This document shows, one piece after another, positions 55,419 to 63,538 of a stretch of DNA of 64,000 bases. The stretch comes from Streptomyces sp. NBC_01353. Lineage in GTDB: Bacteria > Actinomycetota > Actinomycetes > Streptomycetales > Streptomycetaceae. Each line of letters starts with the position of its first letter. Positions within the stretch are counted from its first letter, which is position 1. The stretch covers positions 7,899,501-7,963,500 of the forward strand of contig NZ_CP108352.1 in NCBI RefSeq assembly GCF_036237275.1, in the 5' to 3' direction. A program made the translations under genes and the position numbers. A model generated the notes under the pieces. The model had not been told where the DNA came from and did not search any database. It worked only from the letters and a program-made list of their open reading frames with translations.

Positions 55419-56581
55419 GCGGTGTGGGCCTTTCCGTACGTGTCGAGAAGGTGGTGCACGCGATCGATCGCGGTCGTCATGACCGCCTGGTCGGCGGCGC
55501 TCCAGGGGCGCTCGGCGAGACTGTGGGCGGAGATCCAGCCCGTCATCTCCGTGTCGCGGACGACCGGCGAGAGCAGCTGGGCACGGACTCCGTAGACGTC
55601 GATCAGAGCCTGCGGGGGTCGCGGGTCGCCGACGAAGCGCGGCTGTACGAGCGGGACCCGGTGGCGCTCCAGCCACTCCACGGTGTTCAGCCGACGCTGG
55701 TCGAGCGAGGCGTCGCGACGGATGGACCGGACGCCCGCGCCCAGCGCCTCGGCCGCGGTGAGATCCACGTGCAGACCGTGGCCCGGCAGGTCGAGGCGGA
55801 GCGTGGTGCGGTCGGCGCCGATCGCCTCCCGCAGCTCGCCGAGGACCTGTTGGAGACGGGTGCGCAGGCTGCCGGAGCGCAGCAGTTCACCGTGTCCCTC
55901 GAGGACCGGGTGCGCCCCGGCGAGGTCGAGCGCCTTCCAGAGCGTGGCGGCGACGCTGTCGAAGACCGGGACGCCGAGCGCCCCTTCGAGACCGGCGGCC
56001 GCCCGCGCCCCGTACACGTTGGTGCAGACGACGGCGACGGCGTGCGCTTCGCTGCCGGCGGCGTCCTCGATCTGCCGGGCGACATCACTCTCGGGGATCC
56101 GGGCGAAGGCCTCGTTGTCGCTGACGCCGAACGGCTCGGCGAGAAGGCACTCCAACCCCTCGGAGGCGTATGTCGTGACGATCCGCTCGGCGACGTCCCG
56201 GGTGTACGGCACGGCGAGACCGAGCCTGGTCACCCCGTAGGCGGCGCAGGCGTCGAGCAGGGCGAGCGTGGAGGTGGTGGCGGGGATTCCGGTCGCTTCG
56301 GTGAGGACGGCGCAGAGCGAGCGGTCGCGCTCGACGCCGAGCCAGGAGCCGGACGTGCCGTTCCAGACCAGGACGTCCACGGCCGCGTCGGCGAGCTGCC
56401 GGGCGGCGGCGATCATCGGCGCCGGGTCGAACTGGGCGTCGGAGCCTCCGTCGAGGGCGATCCGGGTGACGGGGACCCGCGCGAAGTGCGCGGTGTGCTC
56501 GGTTGCACCGTGCAGGAGGCGGTAGGTGACCGGCTCCAGGCAGGTGTTGGAGGACGGAGTGATCATGCCGATACGGGTCAT
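55415..56581 (-). CDS. Asp/Glu-racemase-fold enzyme (AMDase/maleate isomerase group) fused to a GAF domain
   Basis: 388 residues. The N-terminal part (1-230) has the maleate isomerase/arylmalonate decarboxylase opening [11 protein letters not shown]. Where maleate isomerase has the first catalytic Cys (CTS) this protein has Gly75-Thr76-Ser77 (WNGTSGSW); the second Cys is kept as Cys186 ([10 protein letters not shown]). Gly-Thr-Ser with one Cys is the pattern of arylmalonate decarboxylase (Gly74, Cys188). Residues 240-388 form a GAF domain ([40 protein letters not shown]). It overlaps both neighbours, with ATGA at each end. The substrate is unknown. Confidence 0.85.
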   Translation of the reverse strand: MTRIGMITPSSNTCLEPVTYRLLHGATEHTAHFARVPVTRIALDGGSDAQFDPAPMIAAARQLADAAVDVLVWNGTSGSWLGVERDRSLCAVLTEATGIPATTSTLALLDACAAYGVTRLGLAVPYTRDVAERIVTTYASEGLECLLAEPFGVSDNEAFARIPESDVARQIEDAAGSEAHAVAVVCTNVYGARAAAGLEGALGVPVFDSVAATLWKALDLAGAHPVLEGHGELLRSGSLRTRLQQVLGELREAIGADRTTLRLDLPGHGLHVDLTAAEALGAGVRSIRRDASLDQRRLNTVEWLERHRVPLVQPRFVGDPRPPQALIDVYGVRAQLLSPVVRDTEMTGWISAHSLAERPWSAADQAVMTTAIDRVHHLLDTYGKAHTA

Positions 56582-57903
56582 CGGACGGCCAGCCTCCGGC
56601 TGTAGTCGAGGACGAGTGACGAGACGGTGAACAGGACCCCGGCGCCGACGAAGTAGAGCAGCGCCCAGGTGTACGAACCGGTGCCGCCGACGATGTAGCC
56701 GACCGCGATCGGGGTGACGATTCCGGCGATGTTGCCGGACAGGTTCATGGCCCCGCCGACGACGCCGGCGTTGGCCCGGCCGGCCAGGACGGAGGGCAGC
56801 GACCAGTACAGGCCCGCCCAGCGCAGGAAGAACATGACGACGGAGAGCAGGGTCACGGCGGTCGTCGCGTCGGGCACCAGGACCACACCGAGGAGGCCCG
56901 CCACGACGGCCGTTCCGGCCACACCCATCATCGAGCGCATGACCTTGTTGGCGCCGGCGCCCGCGGCCTTCCAGCGGTCGGAGAGCCAGCCGCCGGTCAG
57001 CTCTCCGACGAAGCCCGCCCCGAAGATGACCAGCGTCGACCAGCCGATGGTCTTGATGTCGAAGCCCTTGGTCTCGGAGAGATAGAGCGGGCCCCAGGTG
57101 AGCAGTCCGTAGAAGACGCCGTTGAAGCCCATCCAGCCCAGGCACATGGCCCAGAACGAGCGGTGGCCGAGATACGGGCGCAGTCCGGTGCGCACGTCAG
57201 GGGGCCCGGCGGCGTCCTCCTCGGCATGCGCACGCTCGATGTACGAGGCCTCGGCGTCGTTGACCCCCGGGTGCTCGCGCGGGGTGTCGCGGATGTACCA
57301 GGCGGCGTACAGGCCGATGGCGACCGTCAGGATGCCGGCGATAACGAAGCTCAGACGCCAGCTGCCGGTCCAGGCGATCAGCGCGGAGATGATGACACCG
57401 CCGAGCGCCGCGCCGAGCGGGGCCCCGCCGTCGAGCAGCACGGCGCCGCGACCGCGCTCCTTGGCGGGCAGCCACTGGGCGTTGAGCTTGCCGCCCGCGG
57501 GCATGACGGGGGCTTCGACGGCGCCGAGGAGGAGTCGGTAGCCGAGCAGGGAGCCCGCGCCGGTGGCGGCGGCGGTGACGGCCTGGGCGGCGCCCCAGCC
57601 GACGCAGGCTCCGGAGACCATCCGACGCGGGCCGAAGCGGTCGGCCAGCCAGCCGCTGGGGATCTGCATCAGAGCGTACGTCCAGAAGAACGCGCTCAGG
57701 ACGAAGCCGGTGGTCTCCTTGGAGAGCCCGAGGTCCTCGGTGATCAGGGGCAGCGCGACGGAGACGGAACCCCGGTCGATGTAGTTGAGGGCGACGACAC
57801 CGAGCAGCAGGACGAACATCTTCCAGCGCACCCGGCTGTGGCGTCCTCCGCGGGCGGCGGCGGTGGTTTCCTCGGCGGTCGTGCCGACCGATGGGGTACT
57901 CAT
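56578..57903 (-). CDS. MFS transporter (ACS/tartrate-hexuronate family)
   Basis: 441 residues with 12 helices. The first is FVLLLGVVALNYIDRGSVSV, followed by the family loop MQIPSGWLADRFGPRRMVSG, and the ACS hallmarks LNYIDRG and GWLSDRWK. ACS carriers import organic acids such as tartrate, hexuronates or phthalate-like anions. As first gene of the operon with the racemase-fold and deacetylase enzymes, it probably brings in the substrate. ATG 57903 is preferred over the TTG at 57909. Confidence 0.9.
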   Translation of the reverse strand: MSTPSVGTTAEETTAAARGGRHSRVRWKMFVLLLGVVALNYIDRGSVSVALPLITEDLGLSKETTGFVLSAFFWTYALMQIPSGWLADRFGPRRMVSGACVGWGAAQAVTAAATGAGSLLGYRLLLGAVEAPVMPAGGKLNAQWLPAKERGRGAVLLDGGAPLGAALGGVIISALIAWTGSWRLSFVIAGILTVAIGLYAAWYIRDTPREHPGVNDAEASYIERAHAEEDAAGPPDVRTGLRPYLGHRSFWAMCLGWMGFNGVFYGLLTWGPLYLSETKGFDIKTIGWSTLVIFGAGFVGELTGGWLSDRWKAAGAGANKVMRSMMGVAGTAVVAGLLGVVLVPDATTAVTLLSVVMFFLRWAGLYWSLPSVLAGRANAGVVGGAMNLSGNIAGIVTPIAVGYIVGGTGSYTWALLYFVGAGVLFTVSSLVLDYSRRLAVR

Positions 57904-57975
57904 GGGCAAACCCTCGATTCACGGATCGCACAGGGTGAGACGTGAGAGACGCGGCCGGACTGCTCCGTTCCGCGT

Positions 57976-57989
57976 TTTGGTATACCAAA
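57976..57989. promoter_or_regulatory. GntR operator, perfect palindrome
   Basis: TTTGGTATACCAAA is a perfect 14-bp palindrome between the divergent MFS and GntR genes. It resembles FadR/VanR-type GntR sites with a GGTATACC core and should control both directions. Confidence 0.8.
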
Positions 57990-58020
57990 GAATGAGGATG
58001 CTCCCGGCCGCCGTCAAGCG

Positions 58021-58034
58021 TTTGGTATACCGTG
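58021..58034. promoter_or_regulatory. Second GntR site (partial palindrome)
   Basis: TTTGGTATACCGTG repeats the GGTATACC core 45 bases from the first site and 24 bases upstream of the GntR start at 58059. Two sites suggest cooperative binding or separate control of each promoter. Confidence 0.7.
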
Positions 58035-58058
58035 ATGACTTCGATACGGGGAGGACGC

Positions 58059-58796
58059 ATGACCGGGACCCAGGCGGCGGACGACACGGCGCCGGCCGGC
58101 GCGGAGGCAGGCGCGGGGGGAGGTGCGGGGGAAGGCGACGCGGCGCCGGCGGTCGGCGGTGGATGGCTCCGCGACCAGGTCTGCGAGGGGCTGCGGGACC
58201 GCATCATCACCGGGCGCCTCAAGCCCGGCGACCGGCTGGTCGAACGCGACGTCGCCGAGGAGTTCGGGGTCTCCCGGGTCCCCGTGCGCGAAGCGATCCG
58301 CATCCTCATGAGCGAGGGATTCCTGCAGGCCCTCTCGCCGCGTCGGATCGTCGTCAAGGAGCTGTCGCGACAGGATGTCGAGAACCTCTTCGACATGCGC
58401 GAGGCCCTCGAGGTCCTCGCGGTCCGGCGCGCCGCCGAACGCCGGACCCAGGGTCAATTGGACGACCTGCACGCGCTGTTGGAAGAGGCCCGCAGGGCGA
58501 CGCTGTCCGGCAGGCCGGACCGCATCTCGCGCGCCAACACGGCCTTCCACCACTTCATCGTGGAGCTCTCGCGCAACGATCTGCTCGCCGCGACCCTGGA
58601 ATCGCTGGAGGGCAGGCTGCGCTGGCTCTTCCAGCAGATCGACGACCCGGGCTCGCTGTGGGACGAGCACCGGGTGCTGTACGAGGCGATCGCCGCCGCC
58701 GACGCCGACGCGGCGGCGGAGTGCTCACTGCACCACGTGCGCCACTACCGCGACGTGGCGATCCGCCTCCTCTTCGAACAGGGGGAATCGGCCTGA
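58059..58796 (+). CDS. GntR-family (FadR/FCD) transcriptional regulator
   Basis: 245 residues from ATG 58059 with GGGGAGG upstream. The first 35 residues are Gly/Ala-rich. The winged helix is WLRDQVCEGLRDRIITGRLK, PGDRLVERDVAEEFGVSRVP and VREAIRILMSEGFLQALSPR. The C-terminal FCD effector domain has NLFDMREALEVLAVRRAAER, NTAFHHFIVELSRNDLLAAT and HHVRHYRDVAIRLLF, with the metal-site His residues typical of FCD. It most likely represses the divergent MFS operon. Confidence 0.9.
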   Translation: MTGTQAADDTAPAGAEAGAGGGAGEGDAAPAVGGGWLRDQVCEGLRDRIITGRLKPGDRLVERDVAEEFGVSRVPVREAIRILMSEGFLQALSPRRIVVKELSRQDVENLFDMREALEVLAVRRAAERRTQGQLDDLHALLEEARRATLSGRPDRISRANTAFHHFIVELSRNDLLAATLESLEGRLRWLFQQIDDPGSLWDEHRVLYEAIAAADADAAAECSLHHVRHYRDVAIRLLFEQGESA

Positions 58797-58826
58797 TTCT
58801 CGCGGCGTGCAGCGGCTGCGGCGGCG

Positions 58827-59543
58827 CTAGCGGTGCTCGGGGTTCGGGAAGTCCGCCCGGCAGCCCGCGTCCCAGGCCGTGCGCTGGTTGCCGTGCGCCG
58901 GGATGCCGCCGGCACGCTTGAGCATCCCCGCCAGGTGCATCAGGTTCCACGCCATGAACGAGGTGTTGCGATTGGTGAAGTCGTTCTCGGGGCCGCCCGA
59001 GCCCGGGTCCAGATACGACGGCCCGGGGCCCGCCTCACCGATCCAGCCGGCGTCCGCCTGCGGCGGGATCACATAGCCCAGGTGCTGGAGGCTGTAGAGC
59101 ACGTTCATCGCGCAGTGCTTGACCCCGTCCTCGTTCCCCGTGATCAGACAGCCGCCCACCCTGCCGTAATAGGCGTACTGGCCCTCGCTGTTGAGGAGGC
59201 TGGAGCAGGCGTACAGTCGCTCGATCACCTGCTTCATCACCGAGCTGTTGTCGCCGAGCCAGATGGGACCGCACAGCACGAGGATGTCCGCCTGCATGAC
59301 GCGCTCGTACAGCTCGGGCCAGGCGTCCGACTCCCATCCGTGCTCGGTCATGTCGGGCCACACCCCGGTCGCGATGTCGTGGTCGACGGCCCGCACGAGG
59401 TCGGTCGCCACGCCCTGCCGCTCCATCACGGCCCTGCTGCGGTCGATCAGCCCCTCGGTGTTGCTGGCCTCGGGGGAACGCTTGAGCGTGCAGTTGACGT
59501 ACAGGGCGCGCAGATCGTCGTAGCGGTGCGGAGTCGCGGACAT
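58827..59543 (-). CDS. Flavodoxin/NADPH-dependent FMN reductase-like protein
   Basis: 238 residues: LYVNCTLKRSPEASNTEGLI (FMN phosphate loop), ADILVLCGPIWLGDNSSVMK, RVGGCLITGNEDGVKHCAMN, VLYSLQHLGYVIPPQADAGW. The fold is flavodoxin-like and may reduce quinones or azo compounds. ATG 59543 starts MSATPHRYDDL. It converges with the GntR gene (30-base gap) and is not clearly part of the GntR operon. Confidence 0.85.
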   Translation of the reverse strand: MSATPHRYDDLRALYVNCTLKRSPEASNTEGLIDRSRAVMERQGVATDLVRAVDHDIATGVWPDMTEHGWESDAWPELYERVMQADILVLCGPIWLGDNSSVMKQVIERLYACSSLLNSEGQYAYYGRVGGCLITGNEDGVKHCAMNVLYSLQHLGYVIPPQADAGWIGEAGPGPSYLDPGSGGPENDFTNRNTSFMAWNLMHLAGMLKRAGGIPAHGNQRTAWDAGCRADFPNPEHR

Positions 59544-59712
59544 CGGCCGTCTCCTCGTGGGGCGTGAGGGCTGAGGGCACCGCCGTGGCGCGACACCCTC
59601 ACCAGCCTCTCCACCCGGGGCCGGACCGGCCATCCTGGGGCGACCGACCGGATGACGGACGAGGCCGGCATAGGTCCATCTCCGTCGTCCTCGTGGAAGG
59701 TGAGCCGGGGCG

Positions 59713-60648
59713 TCAGAACCGCACGCGTGCGGCCACCGGCAGATGGTCGCTGCCGGTGTCGGGCAGTGTCCACGTCGTGGTGACCTCGGCGCCCCTGGCC
59801 AGCACGTGATCGATCCGCGCGAGGGGCACGGCGGCGGGCCAGCTGAAGGCGAACTCGCCGCGGCTGCCGCGCACCTGGTCCGTGACCGGACCGAGTCCCC
59901 GGTCGGTGGTGGTGCCGTTGAGGTCGCCGAGGACCAGCACCGCGGAGGCCCGCTCCGAGGCGAGTGCGCGGCCGAGCCGCCCCGCGCTCTCGTCGCGCCA
60001 CTCCGTGGCGTATCCCTCGGTGGGCCGCACCCTGACGGACGGCAGGTGGGCCACGTACGTCGCCACCTTCCCGTGCGGGCCGTTCACGACGGCACGGAGC
60101 CCGCGGTCCCAACCGTCGCCCACCTCACGCGGTTTGATGTCGACCCGGGCGATGTCCGTCAGCGGATACTTCGACCACAGCCCGACCGTCCCCACCGTCG
60201 CGTGATGCGGATGCGTCCGGCCGAGGGCGATGCGGTACGCGGGGAGGCTGGACTCCGTCAGCTCCTCGAGCGCGACGACATCGGGGTCCGGGCCGAGCAG
60301 GATCCTCGCGACGCGGGACGGGCTGGTGTTCTCGTCGCTCACGTTGTGCTGGACCACGGTCATGTCGTGGGCGCCGGGCGCCGATGTCGGCGGCAGCGCC
60401 GACCGGAACACGACCAGCCAGACGGCGGCGACCACCAGGGACGCCACCGCCGCGACGACCGACCGGCGGACGACGGCCACGACCAGCCCCACTGGCACGG
60501 CGAGGCCCAGCCAGGGCAGGAAGGTCTCCACCAGGCTCATCACGTTCCCCGGCAGGCGGGGCACGGAGGAGGCGAACAGCAGCAGTCCGCCGACGACGGC
60601 CAGCACCGCACCGGTGACCAGCCCCCGCGTCCTTCTGGTCGCTTCCAT
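59713..60648 (-). CDS. Membrane-anchored endonuclease/exonuclease/phosphatase-family protein
   Basis: 311 residues from ATG 60648 (GGGAGG six bases upstream). Three membrane helices span about 8-85 (GAVLAVVGGLLLFASSVPRL; LPWLGLAVPVGLVVAVVRRS; ASLVVAAVWLVVFRSAL). The EEP domain follows with VVQHNVSDEN, VVALEELTESSLPAYR, VLVLGDLNGTTTD, RIDHVLARG and GSDHLPVAARVRF. It likely hydrolyses phosphodiesters or phosphomonoesters at the outer face of the membrane. Target unknown. Confidence 0.88.
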   Translation of the reverse strand: MEATRRTRGLVTGAVLAVVGGLLLFASSVPRLPGNVMSLVETFLPWLGLAVPVGLVVAVVRRSVVAAVASLVVAAVWLVVFRSALPPTSAPGAHDMTVVQHNVSDENTSPSRVARILLGPDPDVVALEELTESSLPAYRIALGRTHPHHATVGTVGLWSKYPLTDIARVDIKPREVGDGWDRGLRAVVNGPHGKVATYVAHLPSVRVRPTEGYATEWRDESAGRLGRALASERASAVLVLGDLNGTTTDRGLGPVTDQVRGSRGEFAFSWPAAVPLARIDHVLARGAEVTTTWTLPDTGSDHLPVAARVRF

Positions 60649-60803
60649 CACATGCCTCCCGGGGTGAGGACGTGGCTCGGGCGGAACCAGTTCCCGAGCC
60701 GGGGGAATTCTCCGTGGTCAGGGACCGTGCGTGGGCCGGGGGCGGGGCCGGGGACGGCGCGCGTCGTGGGGCCGGGTGCACATGGCGGGGGTCGGATTCC
60801 GTG

Positions 60804-61991
60804 TCAGGGACCGGCGGACGGCCCGCCCGGCCGCAGGACCGCGATGCCGAGCGGCCGCTCCCCGACGGTGAGGCGCCGGGTGTCCCCGGTCTCCAGGTCG
60901 ACCACGGTGATGCCGTTCCAGTAGCCGTCCCGGGTGAAGCCGCCCGTGACGTACGCGGTGCGGCCGTCCCCCGACACGGTGACGTTCTCGTGGGGGCCGT
61001 CGAGCGGGTGGACCTTCTCGATGCCGTCGGGAGCCCGGACCGTGAGCGAGGGGCCCTCGTCCTCGTCGGGGTCGATGGGGCCCGTGCCGACGACGAGGAG
61101 GGTGCCGTCGGGGGTGGTCGCGGCGCCGTGCTGGTGGGTGTCGGCGGTCATCGTCTCGATCTCCGTGCGGCCGGTCCGTGGGTCGACCACTGCGAGCCGC
61201 TCGCCCTCGAAGGGGAGCAGCAGCCTGCCGTCCGAGGGGCGTACGGCGGTGTAGTGCGGCTTGAGCCAGGAGCCGAGACCGCCTTCCGTGCCGTACGGGG
61301 CGGCCTCGATGCGGCGCGGATCGAGCGTGTCCGCCCGGACGGCCGTCACATCGAACGAGTCGTGGTTCGTCGCGTACACCTCGGAGCCGTCCCGCGAGAC
61401 GTCGACGTCGAAGGGCCGTCGGCCGACGGGGACGGTGGCGGTCACCTCGCGGCTCGCGGTGTCGATGACCTCCAGGGTGCCGTTCCCGCCGGGGACGTTG
61501 ACGCCGACGTAGACCCGCTTGCCGTCGGGGGAGAGCGCGATGCCCATGCCGCCGCCGCGGTACTCGCCGGTGGTGACGGGGCCGGTGTCGGTCTCGTACG
61601 GGATGAGGGCGAGCCGTTCGCGGGTGCGGGTGTCGACGAGGGCGACGCCCTCGGCGGTGGCCACCCACGCGCGCCCGTCCGCGCCGACTGCCAGGCCGTA
61701 CGGCGCGGTCCCCACCTCGACGGAGCCGAGCGAGCCGCGCTTCGGGTCGACGAAGGTGACGGTGTCGGAGCCGAAGTCGGCGACGAGGAGAGTGCCGTCG
61801 GGGGTGGGCGTGGGAGCCACGCCGGGAGACGTCGTGGGTGAGGAAGCGGAGGAGGAGGCGGGGGCGGGGGCAGAGGTGCCACCGGCCGGGGCGTCGGCAC
61901 CCTGGCTCGGTGCGCAGCCGGCCAGGACGGCCGCGACCGCGGCGGCGGGTACGAGGGCGCGCGCGGCGCGCCGCGGGCGGAGGGGGCTCAT
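60804..61991 (-). CDS. Lipoprotein YncE-like beta-propeller
   Basis: 395 residues with a lipobox VLAGC at the end of its signal peptide (RAARALVPAAAVAAVLAGCA). After an Ala/Ser/Pro linker it has propeller blades: DGTLLVADFGSDTVTFVDPK, YGLAVGADGRAWVATAEGVA, GIALSPDGKRVYVGVNVPGG, DVDVSRDGSEVYATNHDSFD. Such proteins bind ligands or partners on the membrane surface. ATG 61991 overlaps the stop of the upstream ankyrin gene, so the two are coupled. Confidence 0.9.
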   Translation of the reverse strand: MSPLRPRRAARALVPAAAVAAVLAGCAPSQGADAPAGGTSAPAPASSSASSPTTSPGVAPTPTPDGTLLVADFGSDTVTFVDPKRGSLGSVEVGTAPYGLAVGADGRAWVATAEGVALVDTRTRERLALIPYETDTGPVTTGEYRGGGMGIALSPDGKRVYVGVNVPGGNGTLEVIDTASREVTATVPVGRRPFDVDVSRDGSEVYATNHDSFDVTAVRADTLDPRRIEAAPYGTEGGLGSWLKPHYTAVRPSDGRLLLPFEGERLAVVDPRTGRTEIETMTADTHQHGAATTPDGTLLVVGTGPIDPDEDEGPSLTVRAPDGIEKVHPLDGPHENVTVSGDGRTAYVTGGFTRDGYWNGITVVDLETGDTRRLTVGERPLGIAVLRPGGPSAGP

Positions 61992-62611
61992 CGGGCGGCC
62001 TTCCGTCCGGCGCGTGCCGACGCTGCCTCGAGGAGACCGCTGATGCCGGCGAAACCGCGCCGCCGCGCGTGCGCGAGCGGAGTCGTACCGTCGTGGTCCG
62101 CCAGCAGGGGATCCGCCCCGGCGGTGATCAGCAGCTCGACGATCTCCTCGTGCCGGCGACAGCCGTCGCCGAGGATGACCGCCTCCAGCAGTGCGGTCCA
62201 GCCGAGCCGGTTGACGTGGTCGACGTCCATCTCGGTCTCGCGCAGGACGGCCCGCACGTACGCGACATGGCCGCACTCCGCGGCGGGGATGAGCGAGGTC
62301 CCGCCGAAGCGGTTGGTGAGCGTCAGATCAGGGTTCGCGCGGAGCAGTACGCGCATCATCGCCACGCTGCCCGTCACCCCGGTGACCAGCCACGGCGTGT
62401 CCGCCCGGCTGTCGGGCGCGTCGGGATCGGCGCCCGCATCGACCAGCAGAGAGGCGGCGTCGACCTGGTCCGCCCGCGCGGCCACCAGCAAGGGGGTGCG
62501 ACGCTCCGCGTCACGGCACTCGACGTCCGCTCCGGCACCGAGCGCTGCAGCGACCCCGGCGGTGTCCCCGCGGTGGGCGGCCGCGAGCAGCAGCCGGTCG
62601 TTCGGATCCAT
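61988..62611 (-). CDS. Ankyrin-repeat protein
   Basis: 207 residues with about five ankyrin repeats: LLLAAAHRGDTAGVAAALGA, RRTPLLVAARADQVDAASLL, TSLIPAAECGHVAYVRAVLR, TALLEAVILGDG and TTPLAHARRRGFAGISGLLE. It has no signal peptide. Ankyrin proteins bind partners, and the 4-base overlap (ATGA) with the lipoprotein gene makes that lipoprotein a candidate, although the two are on opposite sides of the membrane. ATG 62611. Confidence 0.9.
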   Translation of the reverse strand: MDPNDRLLLAAAHRGDTAGVAAALGAGADVECRDAERRTPLLVAARADQVDAASLLVDAGADPDAPDSRADTPWLVTGVTGSVAMMRVLLRANPDLTLTNRFGGTSLIPAAECGHVAYVRAVLRETEMDVDHVNRLGWTALLEAVILGDGCRRHEEIVELLITAGADPLLADHDGTTPLAHARRRGFAGISGLLEAASARAGRKAAR

Positions 62612-62807
62612 GGACGTTCTCCTTCTCGCGGCTGTCGGCAGCACGGGCGTCGTCTCTTCCCGGTGGACGGCGGAGGCGGGTCGGTCCGCTCTCCTCACCA
62701 TCGTGTGCCCGCCGACACCCACCGCCGGTCGACCCGGTGGATCTCTGTGGAGCACCGTCCGGTGGACGGCAGGGTCATCCGATCGGACGACCCCCTATGT
62801 GCCGCTA

Positions 62808-62819
62808 AAGTGATCACTT
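62808..62819. promoter_or_regulatory. 12-bp palindrome upstream of the small secreted-protein gene
   Basis: AAGTGATCACTT is a perfect palindrome 33 bases before GTG 62853. It is AT-rich for this genome and may be an operator or part of the promoter. Confidence 0.5.
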
Positions 62820-62852
62820 ACGACCAACTCTGTTCATTCTTTTGGGGGATTC

Positions 62853-63317
62853 GTGCGTTTCAAGCACACTCTGGCCGGCGCCTGCGCGACGGCCGTGGCC
62901 GCCCTGATCGTGCCGCTCGCCGCCACGCCCGCCGCGGCCGCCGTCCCGACCACGGGGGACTCCGTGGAGGCGACGGACTTCTCGTTCTCCGGCAGCTTCG
63001 AGATCGGGTGGCGGGCGGACAAGCTGGACCCCGTCAAGATCACGATTCGGGACCAGGCGACCGACGGCTACGCGGTCGGCGCGCGGCTGGTCACCGGCGG
63101 CACGAGCGGCAAGATCACGTGGCGGATGCGGACCATCCCGTCCGGCCAGGACACCGCCTCGTGGACGACGTACGCGGCCCCCGGCGGCTGGATCAGCTAC
63201 GCCTACTTCGAGGTCTGCAAGGTCAAGGTGAGCAACGGCGCCGTGTCGTACTGCCACACCACGCGGGTGATGAACAACCCGATCTCGGACGAGGACAACG
63301 TTCCTTTCCCGGGCTGA
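62853..63317 (+). CDS. Small secreted protein of unknown function
   Basis: 154 residues. A signal peptide is clear (FKHTLAGACATAVAALIVPL, cleavage near AAAAVP). The mature part is beta-rich with SFEIGWRADKLDPVKITIRD, GYAVGARLVTGGTSGKITWR and two Cys (YFEVCKVKV and VSYCHTTRV) that could form a disulfide. I do not recognise the family. The start is GTG 62853 after GGGGGA. It is followed by a repeat cluster and a strong hairpin. Confidence 0.75.
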   Translation: MRFKHTLAGACATAVAALIVPLAATPAAAAVPTTGDSVEATDFSFSGSFEIGWRADKLDPVKITIRDQATDGYAVGARLVTGGTSGKITWRMRTIPSGQDTASWTTYAAPGGWISYAYFEVCKVKVSNGAVSYCHTTRVMNNPISDEDNVPFPG

Positions 63318-63337
63318 CCGCGACTGCTCGCACGAGC

Positions 63338-63427
63338 CGAGAGTTCGCATGATCGAGAGGTCACGTGAGCCCGAGAGTTCGTGTGAGTCGATGGCTCACG
63401 CCAGTCGAGAGCTCACGCGAGTCGAGA
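63338..63427. repeat. Five degenerate 17-18-bp repeats
   Basis: Units of the form CGAGAGNTCACGNGAGT follow one another from 63338 to about 63427 (for example CGAGAGGTCACGTGAGC and CGAGAGCTCACGCGAGT). Inner parts such as TCACGTGA are palindromic. The cluster lies between the secreted-protein gene and the terminator. Confidence 0.7.
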
Positions 63428-63461
63428 GGAGGGGCGCCCCGTGACGGGCGCCCCTCCTCTC
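63424..63461 (+). terminator. 16-bp perfect hairpin
   Basis: GAGAGGAGGGGCGCCC at 63424-63439 pairs exactly with GGGCGCCCCTCCTCTC at 63446-63461 around CGTGAC. It follows the secreted-protein gene by about 105 bases and separates it from the RNA ligase gene. Confidence 0.85.
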
Positions 63462-63538
63462 CCGCACCACCACGAAAAGCAGTGTCCGACCAGGGTCTTC
63501 GCAGGTGAGAATGGACCATCACCGACCAGGAGGAACCC

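Noticed and set aside
63338-63427. Repeat cluster as a CRISPR array
   Set aside because: Units are only 17-18 bases, degenerate and directly adjacent with no spacers, and no cas genes are present.
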